Below are positions 29,301-38,840 of a DNA stretch of 64,000 nucleotides, one piece after another. Position 1 is the stretch's first letter, and each line of letters begins with the position of its first letter. The position numbers and the translations under genes were made by a program. The notes under the pieces were generated by a model. It did no database searches and was not told the origin of the DNA. It saw only the letters and a list, made by a program, of their open reading frames with translations. The DNA is taken from the NCBI GenBank assembly GCA_037893245.1, contig JBAIAA010000104.1:558001-622000 (forward strand), read 5' to 3'. The stretch is from Crossaster papposus. Lineage: Eukaryota; Echinodermata; Asteroidea; Velatida; Solasteridae.

Positions 29301-29681
29301 TCATTTTACAAGTGAAACAACGAACTTTTGTTATATTTGACTGAGAAATTATCACTGACTGTCGAATTGATTTCATTTCAGCTGAGCCAGCTGCTACGGC
29401 CTTTGTCACTACAGCGACTTAGCTATACGCCTAGCTACGATCGCCTGTATACCGAGATAGACTCGCACGATACGCATATCCAGGGTCATAACCTCGTAGG
29501 CGTACTCAAGCCGTCCACTTGCACTAGAGACCCCGAAGAGAACTCGTCTTCTCCAAAGGAGACGGACTCGCTGCTGGAGGGTCAGACTAAGCCCAGACGA
29601 TCGATGAGCGGACGGAGCTCCGACTTCAACAGCGTCGTCTTAAAGCTGGAAAATGACGCGATAACAGATACGGACGCATAA
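11330..29681 (+). CDS. STRA6-like multipass retinol-transporter family protein B (complete)
   Basis: Nineteen coding exons join in phase: 11330-11434 (ATG), 11868-11953, 12608-12750, 13970-14102, 14603-14651, 15239-15358, 15625-15731, 15956-16011, 16254-16315, 18230-18380, 18834-18909, 19141-19216, 25299-25347, 25665-25782, 26036-26155, 26768-26931, 27477-27623, 27827-28017, 29382-29681 (TAA), for 750 aa against 667 for human STRA6. Thirteen exons equal gene A's in length. Family landmarks are YDDRWSFACAF (exon 3), GEWFYNPDI, YITLFMNVILGLLSCLMRI (exon 16), FLQLEVAHTHPVVV (exon 17) and RRARNRWFVALTLMRNRAL (exon 18), the last matching the basic helix that binds calmodulin in vertebrate STRA6. 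The loop in exon 10 has two NQT sequons but lacks the YxxxGxG I recall for RBP binding in mammals. The last exon adds a 99-residue Ser/Thr- and Tyr-rich hydrophilic tail (SYTPSYDRLYTEI). The retinol-transport role is inferred from family. Confidence 0.95.
16497..17666. mobile_element. TIR element with internal tandem repeats, intron 9 of STRA6-like B
   Basis: The ends are inverted: left gagggcatccatcatacgtg at 16501 and right cacgtatgaatggatgccct at 17641-17660 (one-base indel), followed inward by gcgtccgggtcc-type subterminal repeats. The flanks share ttaaacat (about 16480 and 17664), a possible 8-bp target duplication that would fit a hAT-like element. The inside holds two copies of a block of about 133 bp (about 16962-17235) and many cgttttcacgaagaggc words in both orientations. 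No transposase ORF is visible, so it is non-autonomous. Confidence 0.75.
19389..19600. repeat. ggcttcg-rich repeat arm (left), intron 12 of STRA6-like B
   Basis: Repeats of ggcttcgtcttcggcttcg-type words starting with gttttccaaaccccc. The segment is roughly mirrored at 24745-24900 in inverted orientation, which begins ttttccaaacctccaggctt on the minus strand. The two may be ends of one large insertion (about 5.5 kb) or two members of a family. Confidence 0.4.
19839..20037. mobile_element. Hairpin MITE
   Basis: Arms of about 60 bp at 19839-19900 and 19976-20037 are reverse complements with a single one-base indel. The loop is about 75 bp. The outer ends read aataaggtgtttcac. There is no coding capacity. 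It lies in the large intron 12 of STRA6-like B. Confidence 0.75.
20409..20752 (+). pseudogene. SAP-domain protein fragment, frameshifted (transposon-borne)
   Basis: A start at 20409 reads MEGLTLEEINHW then hits a stop. From about 20445 the next frame reads SIRSLKDFLRIRGLKVTGKK, a SAP helix-extension-helix pattern, and stays open to a stop at 20750-20752, ending with DWFCTTCRK. One base of frame correction near 20437-20446 would join the parts, so this copy is broken. SAP modules bind AT-rich DNA and often occur in proteins of invertebrate mobile elements. The identity of the complete parent protein is unknown. Confidence 0.55.
20856..21022 (+). repeat. Minisatellite, unit about 15 bp (aacaacagtatttaa)
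   Basis: About eleven units alternating aacaacagtatttaa and aacaacagtttttaa, inside the SAP-bearing TIR element directly after its ORF. The units are A/T-rich and noncoding. Confidence 0.8.
23104..23343 (+). CDS. Orphan open frame of 79 codons, possible decayed exon
   Basis: The frame is open between a stop at 23101 and TGA at 23341 without a good start codon. It reads protein-like, for example RFILQYKPLQVHQPKEGE and FMLASRVVIKDL. It lies outside the right TIR of the SAP element but inside intron 12 of STRA6-like B. It may be a remnant exon of a mobile element or chance; I do not recognise a family. Confidence 0.2.
   Translation, partial: WFLGSEDIQNSSTGKLHRGLSTPPWIVCTRKDEQLIFFPLLISSSGGRFILQYKPLQVHQPKEGESQFMLASRVVIKDL
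24745..24900. repeat. ggcttcg-rich repeat arm (right)
   Basis: Inverted, diverged counterpart of 19389-19600: on this strand gaagccggagccgaagcc-type words ending in ggaggtttggaaaa. Possible right end of a larger composite insertion. Confidence 0.4.
25507..25664 (+). repeat. Tandem copies of a 3' splice site upstream of STRA6-like B exon 14
   Basis: The junction ttttttgcag|gctt occurs at 25582/25583, 25623/25624 and 25664/25665 with an exact 41-bp period. A related ctacag|gcttc is at 25506/25507. Only the last AG (exon start 25665) keeps the frame (GFLILQF). From each upstream AG the same phase runs into a stop (TAG, TAA or TGA). The array therefore supplies decoy acceptors with strong pyrimidine tracts. 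Confidence 0.8.
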
Positions 29682-31030
29682 ATCCAGATTTACCCGGTTT
29701 ACTCTATTCAATTCAAGTGTGCTTCTTACCCAATTCATTAAAAAAATCAAAATCATTGTGTCATTTTTGAGAGCTCAAAAATCCCTTGATAGGGCGAATA
29801 ATTGAAGTAAAAGTTGTTGGAATTTTTAAAGGTTGAGTAGAGTAAGCAGTTACGCAAGGACTGATCAGTCTGCTGGCCCCATATTCAGCCAGGCCTTCAA
29901 GTACATTTGCTTGTTAGCATAACAAAACTAATACATATTGGTTAAAAGAAGTTAGCACTTGTACACTTGTACATGTACAAGGGAAATGTATCTGCGGAAT
30001 TTACACATGCAAAGTCTACAAAATACACAACATTGAAATGCAGCAATCTTTGACAGTTGTTGAACTTTGTTCTCATGAACTGCTGGAATGATTCCACTGC
30101 TATGAAAAAGTTGGACACATTGCCTTAATTGTTGACTAATTTGGGTAACAACAAGCACGTTCGGTATTTAAACTGCGCATTGTGTAGAATAATATAATAC
30201 GGGTTATTCGGGATAATCACGCGCTATGGCCCTGGGTGGTCACTCGACCCGCACAATTACAATCAGAATGCACGTTTGCGCGTATTTATCGCGTTTCACG
30301 TGGCACGATGTCAGTGGTTTTATTCTACTAACCTTTGGCCTGGACTACTTCATTAAAATACCGAGATGGCTTATTATTAAACAACTTTTGTGAAGAATTT
30401 GCAAAAGAGTGAGAGTTGGTACTGTTGACCGACATTTGGAAAAATACCAAACCATTCGCCTAATTTGGTTGGGTGGTAGTATCGGTACGGGAAATGAAAC
30501 GTACCGTACAAGTACGTTGTCTTTTTTTTCACTGTGAAAACCACTTTTTTAATCCCTTTTGTATTTTTGTTGTTTTAGGGGACTTTGTTATTACCTTCAA
30601 TTCGTCAAGTTACGATCGGTCACGTGATAATATACTACAATATATAGTTATCAATGTTTTGAATTCCTGTAAATATCCTTGTACGTCCGTAAATATTATG
30701 TTTGTAACTTTCTGTAAATGTTGTTGTTAAAAGTACTGTTATTTTATTTAATGATGTATGCAGAGCCCCAATAAAAACCAGCTTTCCTGTTTGGGCATAC
30801 CGTGGGTAAAGAAATGGAACAAATAAATGGTAACGTCTACGATGTATAAGCCAAATAACATGTACGTGGAGAAGTTGAAATTATATGAAAACATGTTTTT
30901 GTATCTCGTCTGGTGTATTTGATTTACTCATGATGCATACTGAACTAAACCAATGTGGATTTTAGAGCTTTGTGTGCAGTCCCGATTCATAGCCTGGGCC
31001 CAATTTATTGGCTCTGCTTACCGTAATACC
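29682..31030. other. 3' UTR and intergenic sequence after STRA6-like B
   Basis: No further coding exon is recognised. An AATAAA at 30770-30775 is the best poly(A) signal seen downstream of the stop, which would imply a 3' UTR of about 1.1 kb. Short open frames here lack codon or family signal. Confidence 0.5.
30770..30775 (+). promoter_or_regulatory. Candidate poly(A) signal AATAAA for STRA6-like B
   Basis: A canonical hexamer in ccccaataaaaacc, followed within about 20 bp by a cctgtttggg segment. Assignment to gene B is by position only. Confidence 0.4.
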
Positions 31031-31774
31031 CCCGTCACACCGGACTGGCGTCCTTACTGCGTCCTAAAATGGAGGACGTCGATGGTCGCCGTGAGAACCC
31101 CAATCCTTTTTCTTTAAAATATCAAGATTTCGGTCACCCGTCACACCGGGGTCCTGTGCTCCGCGATCTGTACGTCTACTCGGCGTCCCCACGGCGTTCT
31201 CACCACGACCTTACCGCGTCCTTGGCGTTTCTATTGAGTTTGCACGGCGTCCCCACGGCGATCATCGGCGACCTCACGGCGTTTTTGGCGTTTCTACCAC
31301 GACCTTACCGCGTCCTTGGCGTTTCTATTGAGTTTGCACGGCGTCCCAACGGCGACTCCACGGCGCAGTAAGGACGCCATAGACGTGGTGGGGTCGTGGT
31401 AAGAACCCCATAGACGTGGTAAGGACGCAGTAAGGTCGCCGCGGGGTCCACGATCCATTTATTCGCGTCTCCACGGCGACCCTACCACGTCCATACTGCG
31501 TCCCTAGGGCGTTCTTCGAGTTCCTACTGCGTTGCTACGGCGACCATGGCGACCCCAGGGCGATCCCACCGCGTCCTGAGCCAGGACGCCAAACCTCGGC
31601 GTTTACTTTGAACATGTCCGAAGTAAACGCCGTCGCTCTGCGACCTTTGGCGTCCTTGGGGTCCCCACGGCGTCCTTCTGCATTCTCACCACGACCCCGC
31701 GGCGTCCATGGCGTCCCTACCGCGTCCTGGGTCGCCGTAGGAACGCAGTAAGGACGCCAGTCCGGTGTGACGGG
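31031..31774. mobile_element. TIR element, GC-rich internal repeats
   Basis: Terminal inverted repeats of about 35 bp: left cccgtcacaccggactggcg at 31031, right its reverse complement ending at 31774, both continuing as tccttactgcgt(t)cct. The interior is built of ggcgtcc-, ccacggcg- and ccacgacc-type words in both orientations, with no transposase. No clear target duplication. Non-autonomous. Confidence 0.75.
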
Positions 31775-31794
31775 CCATAAGAAGATGTCGTGCT

Positions 31795-31933
31795 TGAACG
31801 TCATCTTGGACCTGTTGTCCTGTCTGATGCGGATCTTTAAAGCGGTGATTTTCGGGGTTTTGTTCATCGGGCGCGTTGATCGGAGCACACTGATGCGGGG
31901 TTGGGAGCCGTGGATCCAAGTACTGTATCCGGA
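31795..31933 (+). pseudogene. Duplicated fragment of STRA6-like B exon 16 with its donor site
   Basis: 139 bp aligns to 26806-26945 with six differences (about 96% identity), including one deleted base. The match runs through the exon end and 14 bp into the intron (tactgtatccgga), so it is a genomic and not an mRNA-derived copy. The deletion shifts the frame after MRGWEPW and the copied donor is changed (aagtactg). It starts 21 bp after the TIR element at 31031-31774. Confidence 0.9.
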
Positions 31934-32070
31934 ATACCATATATACTCGCTTGGCACCACTACATTGTTCACAATGGGTGAGAATGGCGCAAAGACATGG
32001 GGGTTGCTAGCGTTAGACTTGCCCCAAATCACGTGATATAGTAACAGTCTTCCTTAGTCAGGGGTGCGTT

Positions 32071-33640
32071 CTACTAGGGTTCTTGCGTTTTAGACCGTCA
32101 ATAACCGTCGTACGCAAGCCTAGCCAATCAGCACTTGCGAGTGTTCATGAGGTCAGCAGTGCTTGCGTTCCATCCAATGAACTGTCGGCACTGTACCTTA
32201 GCTTGTTGTTATTCGTAATAAGGCCTGGCATACGATATACATGATTATTCTAATTATTAGTATATACACGCCCTCCTCTTGCTGGCGACTGACTTGTGTA
32301 CAATGGCGCTTACAATGACGCCCGGCCCGCTTCTATTGTTAAAAGGTTCAATGGGATACGTATGTACCATACATGGCGGGAATTTCAATGGGGTATTTTC
32401 AACATGCGGGTTGTAATTGAGAGGATCAAACCACTTTAAATGCAGGGAACACACAGGCCTGGTAATCATTTACACAAAGTATAGGGTACATAAACCAGCT
32501 TCCAGAGGGGGTGTTTATGAATATTAGTGCCGTCCACGCAAAAAAACTTTTTTTTATTACCGTCAGACGTACCAAAACGCGGATGCCTTAAACTGGTGTA
32601 TTCCATTTCCACCCCAGAGATAGAAAAGGGGTATATTAACTCTCACATCAGAACCCATAAACGTGCACCGTGACCCACCCCCAAGCATAACGTAAAATGG
32701 GGCAACTTTGTCATGCTGGGTAACTTTGGCCACTACATGCAAAAAACAACCTTTTGTTGATGATTTTACTTGTATTTTTGGACATGGTTTTTATTATTTA
32801 TGTAAATGATCAAAAAAAAGAGTTGAAAAATAACATCAAACTGGATTTTATGTGATATTTTAGAAATGTTTTTCCCCAAACGATCTGACCAAAGTTACCC
32901 TAACCCTGAATTTCCTTTAATGAGTATAAAACGTACAATACGCTTCCGGAAACTTATTTAACTCATTGTGTGTAACGAAGGCAATCGTCAATTTTAGCTT
33001 TTCAGAAAATTCTGGGGTGTTTGAGGAATCAAATCGATTTTTATTTGTATTTTTTGTTTGTGCAAACGGATTTTATTTACGGTCAAAAAATGTTTGTTGG
33101 CTCAAACCCAACTCTATTGTAAAACATAACACGGAAAATATAACATTATTGTTTAATATGCAAAAATATATTGTAAATTGTCTGAAAATATTGACCAAGG
33201 TTTCCCATTTTACGGTACAATGTCCACCACACTGACACTGCGTGAGCAACGAGCAGTCGTTCGTGTTCCCTGCAATTGAAATGGTTTGATCCTGACAACC
33301 TGCATGTTGAAAATAACATTGAAATTCCCGCCACGTACGTATCCCATTGTACCTAGCCTTGTAACAATAGAAGCAGGGATCAGTCCTTGCAAACGCCATT
33401 GTCCATGTACATCCGTGTCGGTCACGCGACCAGCGGGGGGAGGGTGTGTCTACTAATGATTATAATAATCATGTAGATCGTGTGCCAGACCTTATTATGA
33501 ATAACAATAAGCTACGGTACAGTCCCAATAGTTCATTGGATGGAACGCAAGCACCGCTGACCTCACGAACACTCGCATGTGCTGATTGGCTAGTCTTGCG
33601 TACAACGGTAATTTACGGTCTAAAACGCACGAACTCTACT
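32071..33640. mobile_element. Foldback-type element with arms of about 380 bp
   Basis: The arms 32071-32452 and 33262-33640 are imperfect reverse complements (estimated about 80% identity by eye). Shared blocks include gcgttttagaccgt, gccaatcagcac, cttgcgttccatccaatgaac and ggcgggaatttcaatg. The spacer of about 800 bp has no recognised transposase. The arms are indel-rich, so it is probably old. Confidence 0.75.
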
Positions 33641-34827
33641 CAAGCGAACGTTGCCAACGTTGGCCAACGTTAGCGTTTTTCGCTTGAGCGCAATGTACGC
33701 CAATTATGTTGACGAACGACATTCCGAGCTGTTCGCTGTTGGCCAGTGACGTATTTTAAAGATGGCGAAGGGGTTAGCAGACGGCAGTGTTCTTTTCACG
33801 GTTTTGATTTACGTTTCAGACTTTTCGTTATCCATTAGACGGTGAATTGTTTCACAATGATATTTTAAAGAAAAATACGTTGGACAAAAAACAGCCAACC
33901 AAACGATATGTCACTGTCACTGGGCGCCGGCATTTTAAAAACGTAGTTTTTTAAAATATTGTTCCACTTCAACTAACGCCAACTCAAAACGTAGGCGAAC
34001 GTTCGCGCAAACCCCTGGAGAATTCAAATTTTAAATGTGCCACGCATGTTGAGCCGCCATGGTCATGGGAATGGGATCACTCCCAACGTTGGTGGCGCCA
34101 AACCCCTCCGCCAACCCGCCGCGCGGGGGCGCTGTTGACGCCGCGCCAGTTTTTCCACAAATTGCGCGAAACCTACAAAAATTGTCACCACGGCAAATAT
34201 TCAGTACTTGGCCAGGAAAGGCAAGCTTAAGCGGACTACTACTACAACAAGTGTACCGTACCGATCGGTGGATTCAACAAAATGTAGGTGAAGGGTTGCC
34301 TGACGCGAGACTAACAACAGTACAAGGTTTTGCTAATGCTAGCAGCAACTTGGGGATAATATTAGCCATTTTAGATCTTCACCAATAAAACCAGTAATGA
34401 CCGTTCTCATTTATGGAAGTAGAATTAGAATCGCCAAAATAAACTTAAAAAAATACAAAAATGTTACTGTACTACTACTAGTTATTTATTTTTTATGCAA
34501 AATATATTGTTTTAAAAACTCCAGAGGGCTCTTACTCTTAGTCTTAGTCTTAGTCCTAATATTAATTAGTTGGCCCTATAAATAAGGGATCCTCATGCAT
34601 ATGTACTGTACGTGATTCTGTGAACGTGGCGTTATAACGCCACTTTCCCAGTCTAGCCAAAATATAGTGCTTTTTATGCATCTGCGGTCATGGACACAAA
34701 ACAGGCCTTCTGCCTCGGCGATTACAGTAAAGCATCCTGCTTCGGACACTAAGCCACCTGACCTAAAATTCACACATCCAATGTTGCATTTTTGTCTTAG
34801 TTTCAAAATTCACTTTTAGTTGTCAGG
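33641..34827. other. Upstream region of TIPIN
   Basis: Locally GC-richer (34050-34160) and likely to contain the TIPIN promoter and 5' UTR. A short stem aagcgaacg...cgcttgag spans about 33642-33687. AG sites at 34818-34819 and 34826-34827 just before the ATG suggest that a noncoding 5' exon is spliced to the coding exon. No TATA was assigned. Confidence 0.4.
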
Positions 34828-37800
34828 ATGCAGTCCATATCTCTTGACATGGATGAGATACACGGGGCCCAGGATGGTTATATCAGTGATGAGGAGTTTC
34901 CACCTCTAGGACCAAATTTGCCCCCACTGTCGCCTACAAGAAGTACTGCTGGACACGTGGGAGACAATGACAACTTAGTCAATGGGGGAGGTTAGTATTA
35001 GGTCAATTTCTAAATTTGGAGTCCACTGTCTGTCCTGTGCCTGTTGCTTCTATATTTATGATTTCTGATGCACCCTTTTGGGGGGTTATCATGTGTCACT
35101 GTTGGGCCATACCCAGGCAGAGCCCCTCAACCCAAGTCCCAACCAGTTTGGATATTTACATGTAGCTATACAGGTGCAATACAGGTGTTTAATCCTTGCT
35201 AGTGTAAATGTGTGTATAAGAAGTTGGTAACTGGGTACCCAGTTGAAGTAAATTATGGGTACCTGCATTTCCGTGAAAGAAACCCAACTCTGAAATTCAA
35301 ATCCTGAAAATGCCTGGTTTTTACCTTTATAGGTTTCCCTTATGGACTGCAACTTTAGTGGTCCGCATCTATGGCAGGAAAATGTACATAAACTTGAAAA
35401 TTATTTGATTTTCCATGTAGCCTGGACTGTTTTCATTTTGAAAATTCCCACAATTGGCATTCAAAACCTTTCTTCTTCATTGTGTGAGAATTAATTGGTA
35501 AAGTTACATGAGTACCTGAGTGATCCAATAATCCTGAAACAATTCTGATGCTCACCTCTATAAGAAGTTGCAATCATTGTTATTTCTGAGGTAAATTTGT
35601 TGGCCTGTGGATCTTTCAGAAAGCGATGCAGACAAGGAGAACCATGGCGACAAAAAGCGCCCTCCTAGACTTGTCAACAGAAAGCCGCAACCGAAACTGG
35701 ATGCTGTACGGTAAGGTCCCCCCAGAAGTTCTGCTTTCGGTTTATATACCTGACCTACCCTATTTTAACGGCCTCGATCCTAATTTAAACAAATTACTAC
35801 CTACATGTATGTATACGTTTACATATGATGTGCCAAAAAAGGAAAACAAAAATTAAATTCCTACCTACCTACCCCTTTTTCAAGCACGTGTTTTCATCAT
35901 CGTGATCGCGCACTGAAGGGAACTTGTCACGTTTTTTCGTGAAGAAAACTTTTTAAAAAAAAGTAATTTTTTTCTGAAAACAATAACGAATGTACGTAAG
36001 TAGGCAAACAAATTACACGATTTGTTGACATAATTAGGTTGTTAAGAAGCGTTTCGTGAAGACAGAAAAGATATGTATTTTTTCAAGTTGCTGATAAAAA
36101 AGTTAGGGTCGGGGCCTAAAATTAGGGTCGGTCAGGTTTTTGGCCTTGCCAGTGTTTCTAAAAAGATTCTAAGCCGTAATGGTTACAAACGTTTGTTTCC
36201 CTTTTTCAGGCTTTGTTCAGACAGAGGCCTGCCCACCCTCAGCAAGCACTTTGAACAGGTCAAGTTTAAGGGCAAAGGTCATGAGGTTGGTGACCTGAAC
36301 CGCCTGATGTCCACCATGGAGCACTGGGCTCATCGGCTGTTTCCCAAGATGCCGTTTGATGAGGTCATTGAGAGGATTGAGAAGCTGGGAAAAAAGCGAC
36401 AAGTCCAGGTAACTATACAGCCTCCTGAATATTTCTTGACTTGAAAATTGGAATATGTCATGCACTGATTTTTCTTTCTTGTAGTTATTACAATTTTTCT
36501 AAAACTATTGCCAACATAAAACTATTTTTTTTTATGTGATAGTATGTTCCTACTTCGCCTGGCATCCCAACTTTGCTCCAATAGGTCTCAAGTCTATACA
36601 AATGTTTGTTTATTTATTTTCAAGACGTGCATCAAAAAGATTCGAATGGACATGCCACTAATGGACGAGGACTTTGTGGAACCAGAAGCAGGTTAGGCTG
36701 ATATCATTAACAGTTAGCGCCGGGATTATTTTGACAGGCGCGGGATTGTTTTTAACAAACCTTGATCCGAGACGGGTTCAGGCTAGCATCTGTGGGTAGC
36801 ACACTCTGATAAATTGGAGGTATAATATTTTGTGTTTGCTTTGTAGCTCATGTCAAAGTTGGCAAAATGTGATTTTCCTATGTATATTGTATGCAAATGT
36901 ATATACATTTACATACAATATACATTGTAAACCTTGTGGAAACCTATTCATCTATAGAAATATACCCAGTCCTTTTGACTCCCATGGTCCCCATTGCATT
37001 CAAGTCTCCACAGGGTAACGAATATAGGTACACATGTGTGCCTCCCATTGAGCACTATTAAGTGGTCACAAAGTCCATTATCCATTTTGTTATTTGTTTT
37101 TTTTAAACAGACCATGAGGGCAGTGATGCATTAAATGGCCATAGTGACGATGATGTAGTGAATGGCCGTAGTGACAACGATGTAGTAAATGGCCGTAGTG
37201 ACGATGAAACCAAAGAAGCTGAGAAAGAAACTTTCAGCCAATTAGCAGGTCGATCATTGCAAACCATGACAACTACTGCCTCTGATGCTAGCGTAAGTTA
37301 AAAGGAGGAAGGGAAATAAACCAGTTGTAAAATTTAAGGGATTTTAGCTGTGGCATCCAATTTCAGGTTTATGCTTGAAGGTCAATGTTATGACAGCCTT
37401 TGTTGGTCAGACATGGCCAATTAAAGAGGAATTATTATGATAAACATTATGATCAATAGAGCCTGAAAGTATGCCATTTTGTCTTAGCGCTTCTGAATCC
37501 CTCCATGACCCTTCTATAGACATTTTACACGTGGTTGCTCTCAGTTGCCCTAAACCACATTTGTTCTCTTTTTCAGGGATTATTTTGGCATTTACCGTCC
37601 CCAGGCGTGGAATTGTTTTTCATGAACCTTGATCCCAGACGAATTCAGGCCAGCATCTGTGGGTACCACACCCTAATTCAGTGTTATCCTTTATTTTACA
37701 CAGGCCTCTCTGTCAGAGGAACAGAGGGAGAAAATGGAGCGGAACAAACGTCTGGCCATGGAACGTCGCAAGTCCAAGTCCAAGGGGTCAGTTACTCCAG

Positions 37801-38801
37801 CCACTCGGGTCACTCCCCAGGCACCAATCACGGCCGACGAAATCCAGGACCTAGAGAGAGAACACGCTGATGAAGAAGACGTAGAAAATGAACATGAACT
37901 GTGGAACAACATTGCCATGTTTGAGGCTGACCAGAGAAACATCTGGAAAAGCTCGCCAGCAAACATGGCTGGAAAAAAGACTGATTCAGTTCAAACTCCT
38001 ACTGGTAACGAAATGGCAGGGACTTCCCACGGTCACTCACAGAAGGAACAAGGCCTGATGATGTCCAAAGAAATCATCAATGTACAAATCTCTGGGAAAG
38101 ATACTGGCAAGAAAGCTAGTGTTTTTGAGACTGTTGATGTAGGTGCTAAGGATGAACAAATAGATGTAGAGAGGAATGATTTCATTGAGGTTATTGAGAT
38201 GGATGAGGAAAGAAACACACTGGAAGAAGAAAAGAGTGATAAGATTGTGGAGACTGTTGATGTTGATGGAGAGGCCGAGGACAAACAAATAGATTTAGAG
38301 AGGAAGAATTCTAAGGAGGTTATTGAGATGGATGAGGAAAGAAACACACTAGAAGAAGAAAAGAGTGATGAGATTGTGGAGACTGTTGATGTGGATGGAG
38401 AGGCCGAGGACAAACAAATAGATTTAGAGAGGAAAGATTCTAAGGAGGTTATTGAGATGGATGAAGAAGTAATGGATGAGGAAAGAAACGCACGAGAAGA
38501 AGAAAAGAACAATAAGATTGTGGAGACTGTTGATGTTGATGAAGAGGCCGAGGACAAACAAATAGATTTAGAGAGGAAAGATTCTAAGGAGGTTATTGAG
38601 ATGGATGAAGAAGTAATGGATGAGGAAAGAAACGCACTAGAAGAAAAGAACAATAAGATTGTGGAGACTGTTGATGTAGATACAGAGAACGACGGTGAGA
38701 AAATGGAAGTGGATTTCAAGACGGATGGAGAGGGGAATATGAGCTCAGATTTGGTTCTGAAATGGGACTCTGAATCAGCGGACGAGAGTATGACCATCTA
38801 G
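34828..38801 (+). CDS. TIPIN: TIMELESS-interacting protein (TIPIN/Swi3 family), long acidic C-terminus
   Basis: Six exons join in phase: 34828-34990 (ATG), 35620-35710, 36210-36408, 36625-36691, 37111-37292 and 37704-38801 (TAG), for 599 aa against about 301 in human. TIPIN pairs with Timeless in the nuclear fork-protection complex and contacts RPA. The Swi3 core spans about residues 76-165: RKPQPKLDAV, RGLPTLSKHF, KFKGKGHEVGDL, MEHWAHRLFPKMPFD, TCIKKIRMDMP. The N-terminus has the acidic-proline motif EEFPPLGPNLPP seen in TIPIN. The helix SLSEEQREKMERNKRLAMER opens exon 6 and matches the segment reported to bind RPA. Exon 5 encodes three NG(H/R)SD repeats. Exon 6 adds four copies of a 41-48 codon acidic repeat (about residues 376-555) absent from human TIPIN. 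It is convergent with DIS3L downstream. Confidence 0.96.
36716..36803 (+). repeat. MITE-family copy in TIPIN intron 4
   Basis: gcgccgggattatttt...gggttcaggctagcatctgtgggta matches the element at 47731-47974 and the copy at 37574-37672. Ends are degenerate. Confidence 0.65.
37574..37672 (+). repeat. MITE-family copy in TIPIN intron 5
   Basis: Contains gggattattttggcat and aggccagcatctgtgggtac, aligning with 36716-36803 and with the left half of 47731-47974. It lies about 30 bp before the exon 6 acceptor. Confidence 0.65.
38127..38664 (+). repeat. Coding minisatellite in TIPIN last exon
   Basis: The word gagactgttgatgt recurs at 38127, 38250, 38379, 38523 and 38664 (spacings 123, 129, 144, 141 bp, all multiples of three). 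Each unit encodes ETVDVD, EDKQIDLERK, KEVIEMDEE and EEEKS-type blocks. The two middle units are nearly identical, indicating recent in-frame expansion. Confidence 0.92.
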
Positions 38802-38834
38802 GAACAGAAACAATTGAAGTGAGGGATAGAATGG

Positions 38835-38840
38835 AATAAA
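38835..38840 (+). promoter_or_regulatory. Candidate poly(A) signal AATAAA for TIPIN
   Basis: AATAAA in atggaataaagtcatg, only 34 bp after the TAG. It would give a very short 3' UTR. No alternative was examined in detail. Confidence 0.5.

Noticed and set aside
31069-31371. 100-codon ORF inside the GC-rich TIR element
   Set aside because: Built of the element's repeat words; no transposase motif.
34059-34388. 109-codon plus-strand ORF upstream of TIPIN
   Set aside because: Good initiation context but no recognisable family, no splice partner and a GC-rich promoter-like setting; could be part of a 5' UTR or chance.
38033-38797. 254-codon antisense ORF opposite the TIPIN last exon
   Set aside because: Mirror of the acidic coding repeat; serine-rich low-complexity product with no independent signal.
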